DNA from: Chromobotia macracanthus
Taxonomy: Eukaryota > Chordata > Actinopteri > Cypriniformes > Botiidae
Length of the DNA stretch: 64,000 bases
Assembly (NCBI GenBank): GCA_036877525.1
Contig: JAZGTH010000005.1
Coordinates: forward strand, 1,166,001-1,230,000
Direction of reading: 5' to 3'
Positions 11,420 to 21,840 of this stretch are shown one piece after another. The notes under the pieces were generated by a model. That model searched no databases. It worked only from the letters and a program-made list of their open reading frames with translations, and was not told where the DNA came from. Position 1 is the first letter of the stretch. Each line of letters begins with the position of its first letter. The translations under genes and the position numbers were made by a program.

Positions 11420-12475
11420 GTACATTTTGCTAGCATGACTTAGCGTGATGTTACCGTGCTAACATGATGCTAGCATGAAGTAACATGATGCTAGCATGAC
11501 TTAGCATTATAGATATACTAAAATATGGCTTATTTATGATGTTATGAGGTTGCTAGGGTGATCTAAATGGTTGCTAGGAAGTGTGGTTAGGAAGTTGCCA
11601 GGGTAATACCTAAAGCCCACTGACAGCTTGAGTCAAATAAGCCCACCCACACCTCTTTACAATGTTCTAATGCTGAAATATGGCTTAGTCATTTTATTAC
11701 ATGATTGCCAATAGGGTAAAAGGGTTAAACCAATAGACAGATGTGTGTGTAAATCATAAGAGCAGAGATATAGCTAATAATTCATGTTGGTTGCTAGGGT
11801 GCTCTAAATGGTTGCTAGGGAATAGCTGGATAGTTTCCATGGTAATAATTAAAGACTACTTGCCATTCTGAGTCAAAAGAGGCCACCCACTTGTCTTGTT
11901 CTGATGCCTCTCACCCTTTTAAATGGAAGTCAATAGGGTGGTTGCTAGGGTAAAGTAACTGGTTGCTAGAGTGTGGCTATGAAGTTGAAATGTCACCATT
12001 TGTTGCTGCTTACTAAACCGAGCGATATGAGCCCACCCCTAGTCTTTATGACATTTTGATGCGGAACAATGACATCATAAAGATCTGCCCAATGTTATGC
12101 CTATGGGATTTTTTTCAATAGAAGTCTATGGGGCAGTTGCTACAGTACTGTAACTGGTTGTCAGGGTGTGGCTATGAAGTTGTAATATCACCATTTGTTG
12201 CTGCTTGCTAAGCTGAATGACAAGAGCCCACCCCCAAGTCTCAACGACATTCTCATGGGGAGCTATAATGTTACAAAATTCAGCCCAATGTTTCGACCAC
12301 TTTTTCATATGCCCTAAAAACATCGTACACCTGCTCGCTTCAGTCATAGCACACCTCTTCCCAATAAGCCGGGCGATTTATGACAAACCGTGCGGGACGA
12401 GTTACGTAGTGTTATCCAGGAGGAGTATGCAAAAGAGTAATAGTGATGCTTTGCTTTGCAAGCACCACTAATGAG
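11420..12475. repeat. interspersed repeat family A, copy 1 ('ttgctaggg' repeat)
   Basis: Built of short recurring pieces such as 'gatgctagcatgac' and 'ggttgctagggtg'. It shares long near-identical blocks with 38721-39545, for example the stretch around 'taaagcccactgacagc' and the 3' part around 'tcatatgccctaaaaacat'. It looks like a non-autonomous fish transposable element of class unknown to me, with no protein. Confidence 0.6.
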
Positions 12476-12592
12476 AGAATAATATACATAAAACATTTGC
12501 AATATTACATCAGCATTAATTGTGAGATGGTGAATTCTTTAAACCTTAGCTTATTTTAGGGCCATTATATTAAGAACGATATTAACAATTTA

Positions 12593-12680
12593 TAAAACCT
12601 ACAATCTTAAACCTTGTCAGCAGTCTCTGTAAGCAAGCCAACAGGGAGACAGTGGTAAGGAACCAAATCTTTTTGTTACC
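12593..12680 (-). mobile_element. L2-type LINE 3'-end fragment
   Basis: Matches the LINE tails at 34350-34450 and (reverse complement) 14010-14090 through shared 'gtaagcaagc', 'caacaggg' and 'aaggaacca' blocks. Tail only. Confidence 0.5.
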
Positions 12681-13715
12681 TTTTTTGGTATTTATAATAT
12701 TTATAATAATTGTTGGTTCAATTTGGTGTCAGGTGTTAGTCAACTGAGGAGTGTTCAAACAAAGATGGAGATGAAGACATAACGTACTAATTGCAGCTAT
12801 AACATTAAACTGCTGTTACAAGACAAAATATCAACATATAATATGAGAGTTTGTTAGCCTGGAATCTCAGACAAATTCTCAAACCAACTTTACAAAAGAT
12901 ATTTTAATACAGTTAAATTATATTCAAATTGTCTTGATTGCGTTCAAGCTATACATTCATGTAATGTCAGCATGTGTTTTTCTTGAAAATGGAACCGTGA
13001 TCTTGGCCTTGCCAGTGCCACACTAACAGCTGAGCAGGTACACATTTGTTAAAAGTGTTCAAGACAGTCTCCATATCTTACCTTACCCTGATTCGCAACG
13101 TTACGTTTGGAATAATGACTTATACTATGGATGCGCCAAACTGATATCTAGATATCTAGTCCGATACTGGCGAAAGTACTGGATCGGATATCGCCAAAAC
13201 TAAAATAAAAAATATGATCCGATCCACCATGACGCAAATGAAAGATGTGTCACAGAACTGTACATTTAAAATGATCTGCTGTGTTTTTAATTAATTTATT
13301 AGAGTATAACGTGTGTGTGCGCGCGTGCCAGACAGATGGAGCGTCACACACGTTTCCCACTGAATAGAATTACAGAATTGATAATGAAGAAGTTTCTTGA
13401 AGATTCAAGTATTGTGCCATACCCAATTTATAATTCAGATCTGAGCTGTCAGATTTTGTGAGTAATGTAAGTTTGGCTTTATTTGACTTTAACATATGTA
13501 AATAAAATTATGTAACTATAATTGTCTGTTTCAAAATGATTGCAATAGAGAGGCCAAAATTACAGATTGCAGCTTTACCTAATAATAGGCCTTTGTGTAC
13601 ATTTGCTTTATGTTTAACTTATTTTAACTATGACTTCGGAAATGTCATAAATCATCCAGGTCAATTCAAGACTTTGAATTTTTTAAAACCGTGTGCTACT
13701 TTACACTCTTTGAAG
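12681..13715. other. intergenic DNA, nothing recognised
   Basis: Includes a small tandem 'gatatctagatatctag' motif at about 13140-13160, and no coding signal. Confidence 0.3.
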
Positions 13716-13719
13716 AAAG

Positions 13720-13935
13720 GTGCCATGTCATAGAACACTGGTTTTAATCCTGGTCATGGGGACCCACAGCACTGAACTGACATTTTGTATGTCTCTCTTA
13801 TCTGACACACTTGTTTTAGAGCCTTTAAGACCCGTAGAACCTTTCTGATTCACAAAAGGTGCTTTGTAGAAATATTTTTTCAGACTATTTAAAGATAATA
13901 AAATAAGAATTCTTTTAAGAACCTTTGACCAAAAA
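13720..13935. repeat. fish interspersed repeat fragments
   Basis: 'cactggttttaatcctggtc' and 'ggggacccacag' followed by 'gtatgtctctcttatctgac' is a recurrent cyprinid repeat. From about 13826 there is a 'gaacctttctg ... aagaacctttgacc' unit that resembles the GGTTCTT-type MITE also seen at 14704-14785 and 51925-52045. Confidence 0.4.
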
Positions 13936-13954
13936 AGTTAAGGCGGCTTTAACA

Positions 13955-14257
13955 TGATAATGGAGTACTGGACTACCTGGTTGAATCTGGGTTCTCCCAA
14001 AGTTTTGTCTCCACCTGTACATCATTGGAGTTTTGGTTCCTTGCCACTTTTGCCCTGTTGGCTTGCTTACTGGGAGACTGCTGACATTTAGCTTGGCTTA
14101 TGGTTTTGTACATTGTTGTGTTTTTTCCTTATTCTCTTTTTATTATGCAATGTTCAGATATTATATTGTGGTATTGCAAATTCTTTATGTATAATAAACT
14201 GCTCTTTTGTATCTTCTTTCTTCTTTCCATTCAAGCTGGAACAGCACATCTTGCTTA
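13955..14257 (+). mobile_element. L2-type LINE 3' end
   Basis: Runs from 'ctggttgaatctgggttctc' through 'ttggttccttgccac' to the terminus 'agctggaacagcacatcttg'. It is the reverse complement of the 3' end of the LINE at 34099 onward, so it is a 5'-truncated copy of the same family in the opposite orientation. Confidence 0.65.
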
Positions 14258-14552
14258 AAATGATACATGCCACCTACAATGTTCATTGACTAAATGTCAC
14301 ATGTCTCAGAAGTACATACTGTTTTAGTAGGCAGTCTGAATACATTACACTCTCATAGACCACTGAGAGAGGTACAAGACTTTGCATGTAATGACAGGTT
14401 TTCTAATGCATGTCCATTTATTCAAATGTGTTGTAGTTATCATCAGTTCAGTCAACTTTGTTCATAGAATAATAACTACTATCACTAATTAGTTGTACAT
14501 ACAACAGAATTTGCAATAATACAATGTATACTGTATTTTCTGTTTTCCATGT
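14258..14552. other. spacer, nothing recognised
   Basis: AT-rich, no feature. Confidence 0.3.
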
Positions 14553-14572
14553 TTATATATATATATATATAA
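14553..14572. repeat. (TA)n microsatellite
   Basis: Ten TA units, directly next to the 35-bp palindrome. Confidence 0.9.
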
Positions 14573-14574
14573 AC

Positions 14575-14609
14575 GTGCATTGCTTCAAAGCTGCTTTGAA
14601 GCAATGCAC
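14575..14609. repeat. 35-bp near-perfect palindrome (hairpin)
   Basis: 17-bp arms (left 14575-14591, right 14593-14609) are perfect reverse complements around a single T. As a hairpin this is a 16-bp stem with a 3-nt loop. Confidence 0.9.
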
Positions 14610-14628
14610 CATTGCAAAAAAGTATATA

Positions 14629-14676
14629 TACTATACTATACTATACTATACTATACTATACTATACTATACTATAT
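14629..14676. repeat. (CTATA)n pentanucleotide satellite
   Basis: About nine uninterrupted 5-bp units from 14631 to 14675. Confidence 0.95.
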
Positions 14677-14703
14677 AAATAAATTTCAATTTAAATGAAT
14701 TAA

Positions 14704-14785
14704 ACCAAAAATGGTTCTTCTATAGCATCGCTGTGAAGAACCTTTTAAGAACCTTTATTTCAAGAAATGTAGAGTGGTGTATTAA
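14704..14785. repeat. GGTTCTT-type MITE fragment
   Basis: 'aaaaatggttcttctatagc ... tgtgaagaaccttttaag' matches a short inverted-repeat element scattered in fish genomes. A related copy lies at 51925-52045. Confidence 0.45.
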
Positions 14786-15640
14786 ATCAATGAGATTTTT
14801 TACTGTGTCTATTTAAGATGTATCACACATGAAAGACAGATTTATACACATCCTTCTATACTACAGGCAGTGTATGTTTAGGTGCTGCATACGTTGTCCC
14901 TCTTTGACAGGGGTGGCTGAGAAATTCAGTAGGAGTGCGGCATTTTTATGCCACTGCTTTTCACTATTCTGGGATCTTTGTGTGTCCTGACAATAAGATT
15001 TATCGAGCAAATATTACCAATGTGAAAAATACATATTTAAACAATTGTTTGGGCAAACAAAGAGACAAAGTAGGCCTAGGGCGCTGTCAGAGCGGTAAAT
15101 GTCCTGGGGTAGGGCGTAGTGGAGTGTCAGGACCACAACAATCTTAGTAGTCTTGCTTCACAGCTCCTGAATAAGGGGAAGTTAAGGTTTTTGCTTGAAG
15201 TACTGTCAAAAGACACAAAAAGATGGAAAGATGATTAAAAAGCTGTCAGGGTGTGTGCTAATGACAGAGGGAGGCAGAAAGGTGTGCTTCCACAGAGCAA
15301 ACAATCAAGTAAACGCATGGTCTGAATTCAAACCATTGCAATGAGCTACATGAACGCTCACCTTAGGCATTTTAAATCTTTAGTACTTTGCAAATTCAGC
15401 CCTCATGGGCATGTGACTAGATGAAAGCTACTTATGAGACGTTAACAGTGACTCATGCCTGTTACTTTTATGAAAATTCCTAACACCTGGTAATAGACAG
15501 TTTGTGGTTTGAGTAGAATAAAGTTGGTCTGAAACTAAACAATGTTAGGAAAACACCAAAAACAGCCCAAACCCCAGGCATCCTACTCTGAGGTCAAATT
15601 TGAATGAAAGGTCAAATTTAAGGTGTACTTTCTTGAACAC
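14786..15640. other. intergenic DNA, nothing recognised
   Basis: No coding or repeat family identified. Confidence 0.3.
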
Positions 15641-15644
15641 AAAA

Positions 15645-15795
15645 TATTTTACATGCATGTATTTGGCGGTAGCTTTTATCCAACTTACAATGCATTCAAG
15701 GATTACATTTTATCAGAACGTGTTCCTTGGGAATCAAACCCACAACTTTTGTGCTGCTAACGCAATTCTCTACCAACTGAGCAACAGGAAAATAT
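15645..15795 (-). repeat. LINE/SINE tail with tRNA-like end
   Basis: 'ggcggtagcttttatccaa', then 'gggaatcaaacccac' and 'ctgctaacgcaattctctac', is a diverged copy of the same tail type as at 7995-8095, reading as the complement of a tRNA-like region. Confidence 0.45.
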
Positions 15796-17046
15796 TTCTT
15801 GAAGTTTTCCTTGTGCAGTCCAGTTAATCTCTGCCAGATAATGACTGACAAAGCAGTTGGTGGTGATTTAGATTTTCTATAGAAAGAGCCTTCAGTGAAG
15901 TGTGCATTCCAGCATTTTTAGCTAGTAATCTGCCTAGAACACGATTTACTGCCTGGCCTAGGAATTCAACATGCTCCAGATCTGGGAAAGGCCACAGCTA
16001 TGAAGAACTTTGGCTTTTTTATCTAGATGGTTAGATAAAATGCTGTCTGCACCCATAAACCTGTTCATAGGAGTCTTCAGCAGAAGGCACTTCAATATCA
16101 CGTTGACCCAGGCTCTGATAAACTTTAAACCAAACACAGTCCAGTTTAGAAGGCCAATAACAGGCTGCTGAATAAAAGTACCTGGGAATTATCATTTCCA
16201 TCCCTTTCTGTCCCTCCCTTTCTTTTTTCCATTCTGTGTGTTTTTGTCTATGGGCATCCAGGCACATGCATGCCTGGTGGGCACAGGAGGGGACCAATGA
16301 ATCAGATGAATTCTGGCTATCCTCAAAAAGAATAGAAAGTGATGTTTCTCAGCAGAGCATGACACGCAAATGCACAGCAATGCAACATGTGGCATTTGGT
16401 TGAAGCTGCTCCCAGTATAAGGAAGAACTCCTTTATAGTGTTTGCATGCATCTCCAAAATCAATTATTCAATGGAAAAGCCTATAAGTGGTTTGTATGCA
16501 CCTCAAAATTAGTTTCCACCTTTTTGCTGAATTGATTGGCATGAAAAAGGGACCACAGTGTTGGCTAGTAATCTGTTATTGTCTTCTGATTTTGTCCTAC
16601 AGACAGTTTTTTTAGGAAAGATGCCCAAACATGACAGCCTGTTTATTTGTGGAGAATACACCTTTGTCTGGGCCTCCCAGGTAAGATAAAGAAGGCAGAC
16701 AGAGAGAGGCATTAAGAAGCTCTTACAGGACCACCGGTGTTGCGTGCATGTGTGTCTGTATGGCCATGTTTGCCTGTGCGTTTGTTGCTGGGCGTGTTTG
16801 TATACATATGCAAACATGTGTGACTAATTCAGGCAGTAGGGCTTTGTGTGGGATCACTCTGTGAGTTCGGAGGTGTAGTAACTCCATCACTGTCATTCCA
16901 AACAGACAGAATAAGCTGTCATTTATTCTATTCTCAAAGCCATGGAGAATCTTTATACAAAACTAATGGAGGAACCCAGCATCACAAAGGAAAGCTTAGT
17001 AATATCAAAGTATCTAAACTCCAAGATTGCAATGGGAAGGAAAGTT
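15796..17046. other. intergenic DNA; unique-looking, possible regulatory content
   Basis: Short overlapping frames on both strands without protein-family similarity. The stretch about 16030-16300 is relatively GC-balanced and repeat-free. No function assigned. Confidence 0.25.
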
Positions 17047-17160
17047 AAAGGAATAGTTCACCCAAAAATATTTTAGTTGTTTAAAATATTAAACTAATAT
17101 TTTAGTTCAATTTAGTTGCCATTTACTCACCACCATGTTCAAAACTGGTAATATTTCATC
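17047..17160. mobile_element. Angel-like MITE, single end
   Basis: 'aaaggaatagttcacccaaa' followed by 'gccatttactcaccaccatg' matches the left end of the inverted-repeat element at 21561-21840. The right end is missing. Confidence 0.5.
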
Positions 17161-17519
17161 TCCTTTTGTTTCTGGTCATTCTAGTTTTGAGCAACTTGAG
17201 AGCGAGTAACAAGGCAGAACATTCATTTCTCTTTTCTCCTGCTTCTCAGATGTTTCTTCTAAAAAAAGACCTCAGTAATCTGACACGACTCAGTATTTAA
17301 ACACTGATTTAAACATTTAAATATAAACCTTATGATGCTTTTCACATTAATTTAATAACAGTTATTTTATTTGTGTTTATATTTCTCTTAATTTAGAGAG
17401 TGACAAATCTTTAAAATCATTACTGACTTTAAATCTGGTACCTAAATTACATAAGCCTTTAAAAAACTCTGAACAATAACATTTTTCCTCTGGAGGAAAA
17501 TATGGTTGAAAAGGGGAGG
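17161..17519. other. spacer, nothing recognised
   Basis: No feature seen. Confidence 0.3.
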
Positions 17520-20450
17520 GGCCGGGAAGACATTTTTTCTCATTCATGGGGGAAACCTATAGTGGGCGCAGGGTGAACGGTTATGCGATGATACCCCAGA
17601 TAGAAGAGTCTTAACAGAGAGAGGCCCAATAGCAGAGTAAGGCAAGTTTTGCTTTCCCTTGTAAAGATTGGGGACCTGCTCGTCATGCTCAACAGGCTAA
17701 AAGGAGGGCAGACCTAAGATCCGTCATCTCAGCTATGAAAAAAATCCTGAGGTCTTTGCGCCCAGGACTGTGTGCAAACAGCTTCTTCCCAACTCCCTCA
17801 CGTCACCACCATTCCATCCCAGCCACCTTCGGTGCTTCAGGAAGCAGCGGTTTCCAGCACAGTTTAAATGTTCAGATGCTTCCCGCTACTTCCTGGAGCA
17901 CAGAACATGCTTCTCTAACAGGATGAAGTATTGAAATTAGAGCCCCTTTTGGAGAAGTTGGCAGCTTGGAAGCTACTGACAAATATTTATCCCTGGGTTT
18001 TAAGGACAGTAGATGGGGTTACAGAATACAGTTTGCCCTCCGCTCCACTGCCATCCGCAATTCAACTGTGTAGTTCCCAATACGTAAAACCAGAACAGAT
18101 TTATTTACTGTCACAAGAGCTGCTTTTAGTCAAAGGGGCCATAGAGCATGTTCCCCTTCTAGAGAGAGAGTAAGGCTATTACAGTTGGTACTTTCTGGTT
18201 CCAACAAAGATGGGGCTTGTGTTCGATTTTGTTGTAGTCTGAACCGTTTTCTCAGAACATACAAGTTCAAGATGCTGACAATCAAAATGCTCGTGTCTCA
18301 CATCCAATGCAATCTTAAGGATGAATATTTTCATATAGAAATTCTGCCACAACACAGGAAGTTCCTGAGGTTTGACTTTGGGGGTGAAGCGTACCAGTAT
18401 TGGGTCCTTTTATTCAGCTTAGCCTTGTCACCCTGCATATACACAAAATGCATGGATGCTTTGTTGTGACTTCAGTGCATCCGCATTCAAAATTAGACAG
18501 ACGACTGGTTGATTCTGGACCAGTCTCAGGGGCTTGTGTTTTGACATTGGGATCATCCTCGACCATCTCTCTCTGGGGTTGAGACTGAATGCCAAGAAAA
18601 ACATTTTTTATCCTGCCCAGAGCACAACGTATCTAGGGGTTGTATGGGACTTGATCACTTTGTAGGCACAGTGGTCCTTAGCACAGCGGTCCTTAGAGTC
18701 CATTAAAAACACCCTGAAGAATATCATGCTAGGCCAAGAAATAACTTTCTATTGCTTTCAAAGAGTTCTGGTTCCTCAGTGATACCCCTGGGCCTACTGC
18801 ACATGAGACTATTTCAGTTGTGGCTCAGAGCCAGGGCATTACATCTGAGGGCCAATTGCCAGAGGCAGATGAGAGTAATGCATGGCTGTGTGCCATGCTT
18901 TTGCACCCTTTTTGCACCCTTTCTATGTGTTTAGACACATAGTCCCTTTTGCACTTACTGACAGGCTGTGACACACAGGGTGTGGAAACTCCACCCAGAG
19001 GTAGTTAAGCAAATTTGGAAAAGGTTTTATAAAGTGGAGATGGACCTTTTTGCATTCACATTTGGAGGGGGACCAACTAAAGGATGCTCGGCTTCCAGCC
19101 TATGTGATGTAAACTAATGCTAGGGCTCCCTCCACTTAAAGTAGTTATGCCCTTAAATGGCATGTCTTTGAGAGATGGTGTTCTGCACACCCTGCAGATA
19201 CAGTTCACTGCCGGAAATTAGTAGCAGGCACATGTCCTGCTACTCTCAGGGTTTTTGTGGCTGCCATCTTGGCTTGATTGATGGGATTCCAGTGGGGAAC
19301 ACCCTTTAATTGCTGATTTTATTTGTGGGGCTAGACAGCTGAGACCACTCACCAGAGTAAGGGCCCCTTCCTGGGACTTTGTGCTAGGGGGCCTGGTGGG
19401 AGTCCCTTTTGAGCACCTAGACAGTGCCTTCTGACTCTAAAGATGTTTTTTCCATGGCCAGTACTTCTCTAAAGAGAATCAGGGATATGCAGGCTTTGTC
19501 GGTTTCACCGTCCTGCTTAGACATTGCCCCTGGACGTGTCAAAGCTATTCTGCACCTTCACCCTGACTATTTTCCTAAAGTTCCATTCTTGTGCATCCAG
19601 TCATTGCTGTGCATCTGGTCATTCTCAAACGCTTCTGTCCTCTGCTGTTTGCTATGCCATAGCAGGAAAGGTTGCCCTCATTGCCAGTTCATGCTCTTCA
19701 GACTTACTTTCACTGCACTAGCCAATAGTGCAATTCAGAGAAACTTTTAATTTGCTGTGGGGGCCACAACTGGGGTGGCCGCCACCAAGCAGACTATGTC
19801 ACATTGGGTGAGGGATGCCATTGCTCTAGCCTATAAGGGTGTGGGGTCAAGCTTTGACTCTAGGAGTTGGGGCTCATTCTACTAGGGGAGTGCTCTAGAG
19901 CTCTGGCAAGAGGTGCTAACTTGCAGTCTGTTTAAGATTTGGCAGGTTGGTCCATGCCACACACACTTATCAGGTTTTATAGTTTGTATGTCCATGCAAC
20001 TCACATACAACTCGCATGCAACCCCAAGGCATCACATGTCCTTGAGTCAACATCCCAAGGTCATGTCTGAGACCTCTGTAGTGTTTGTGTGCACACCCCA
20101 CAACCAGTGCAGTGGCGTTAGTATTCTCATTTCCATTAGCAGTATGAAATGCAGCAAGTGTATCTTTTCATAGGGAACATCTCATGTTACTTGACTGTAA
20201 CCCTGTTCCCTGAAAAAGCAGAAACGAGAAGCTGTGCCTCATTGCCACACCATGGACATGTCAAGACACCTCTTCAGACAAAGTTATAACCTGAGAATGC
20301 ATTTGTTTTATGTCAATTTAGAGCCTTCACAACTGGAACAAAGCCTTAAGAAATGCATGAAAAGTTATAAAATGCAGCATCTTATTCTGCTTTGAACAGT
20401 GAACAGGGAACCCAGTGAACAGGGTTACAGTCAAGTAACCCAAGACATTT
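17520..20450 (+). mobile_element. degenerate DIRS-type (tyrosine-recombinase) retrotransposon
   Basis: Plus-strand pieces in DIRS order. A gag-like lead-in lies at 17590-17930. Reverse-transcriptase segments in shifting frames follow at about 18080-18470 (ERE-YY--LVP, FKMLTIKMLVSHIQ, YFHIEILPQHRKFLRF, ALSP). The RNase H-side VIPLGLLHMR stretch is at about 18775-18860. A tyrosine-recombinase-side fragment with TSLKRIRDMQALSV is at about 19450-19560, and an 'HSTR'-type remnant near 19870. Beyond it a perfect 23-bp inverted repeat (20186-20208 with 20417-20439) fits the inverted/complementary terminal structures of DIRS elements. Multiple stops and frameshifts make it non-coding today. Boundaries are approximate. 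Confidence 0.75.
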
Positions 20451-20569
20451 TATTTGTTTAGGTTTACAATGTCCTAAATATCTTTGACTGACAAAATTTA
20501 AATCTGAATGTAAGTGATCAGCGACAGTTTGTTCTTGTTTTTTATATGAAATGAAATGCTTGGGGCAGC

Positions 20570-20870
20570 ACTGTTCCATCACAGCAAAAAGGAGTCTCGT
20601 TTGAGCCTATGTGGAGTTTGCATGTTTTTCCTGAATGTAATTCCACCATTAAATTAGTATGATTTCCCACAAAGTCCAACAACATCCAGATTAGTTGGAG
20701 TACTATAAATGCCCTTAACTGTGTAAGTGTATCTGTGAGTGTTTTATTATGACGGACACCAGGGCGTTTCCTGTCTACGGCCCTCCGGGATGATGGGATA
20801 GGCTCCAGCCCCCTATGACCCTGCATTACAAGGATGGATAGATAGGTTAGGAGGATGGATGGATGAAATG
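20570..20870 (+). mobile_element. fish LINE/SINE 3'-end element with GGAT tail
   Basis: Contains 'gatgggataggctccagccc', 'tgaccctgcattacaaggat' and a (GGATGGAT)-type tail ending near 20868, which together are diagnostic of a widespread fish LINE/SINE end. Upstream 'gtggagtttgcatgtttttc' fits the same element. Confidence 0.6.
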
Positions 20871-21560
20871 CTTCACCTATGAATGTGTAAAACTTGTAAT
20901 ACTTTTAACCAGCATAACAAAAAAAAAAAATGTTTCTGGAATAGATCTCCAACCATGCCTTTATACATAACGTTTAGCCTAAAATAAACCATAAATGTTT
21001 AAATGTACATACTTCTACCATTAGTATAAATAAATTACTTGAATAAATTAACTTGCCCATTCAGCCCTAATTGTAAATGAAGTACACTAATTTGGCTTGT
21101 CTAATGAATGGACTGAAGATCTGAAGTTCTGATCTTTTCCTTGGGCTACAGTATGAAGTATGGTGGGGCTTGATTGGAATTGGGATGGAGGCAGGGGTGG
21201 ATCTTGCCAACTTTGAAAGGGTAGACTGCAACATGAAATCAGCTGCCTAGTTACAGCACCCTTTATGTAAAAATATGGCCTATTAAGATGTCATGTTCAA
21301 GATATGCAAGACCCAGTGCCATTTGCCATCATTGATGCTAAACATGACAGGTCAGTTTAAAAACAAATGAGTTGGATTTAATATCTGAGGTGGAGAATAT
21401 TTTTTATCAGGTTACAAATTTCTTCACACAAAGCCATAAGGACAATTTTGATGGTGTTTTTATATAGTTTTCTTAATCTTTTCCTATTCACTTTGATTGT
21501 AATGGGAACTAGCTATGGGGACATTCAGCTAAATATATGTGTAACTATATGTATTCTTCT
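20871..21560. other. spacer, nothing recognised
   Basis: AT-rich, no coding signal. Confidence 0.3.
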
Positions 21561-21840
21561 TTAAAGGGATAGTTCACCCAAAAATGATTTTTCCTTCATT
21601 TACTCATCCACGTCATTACAGACCTGTATGACCCTTTTCTTCTGTGAAACACAAAAGAAGATTTCAAAAAAATGTCTCTTTGTGCCTATATAATAGAAAT
21701 CAATAGGTTCCACTGTTGGTTACCAATGTACTTCAAAATATATTCTTTGGTGTTCTACAGAAGCAAATGTCATAGGTTTGGAATGAGTGTGAATAAATGA
21801 TGAAACATTTTTTATTTTGGGGTGAACTATCTCCTTTAAA
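21561..21840. mobile_element. Angel-like MITE (complete, 280 bp)
   Basis: Terminal inverted repeats 'ttaaagggatagttcaccc' (21561 onwards) and 'ggggtgaactatctccttta' (to 21839). The interior is partly palindromic ('gacctgtatgaccc', 'cacaaaagaagatttc'). It matches the abundant non-autonomous inverted-repeat element of zebrafish and relatives. The family name is from memory. No protein. Confidence 0.75.

Noticed and set aside
16031..16817. Several overlapping 65-100 codon frames
   Set aside because: No family similarity in any frame; treated as chance frames in possibly non-coding constrained DNA.
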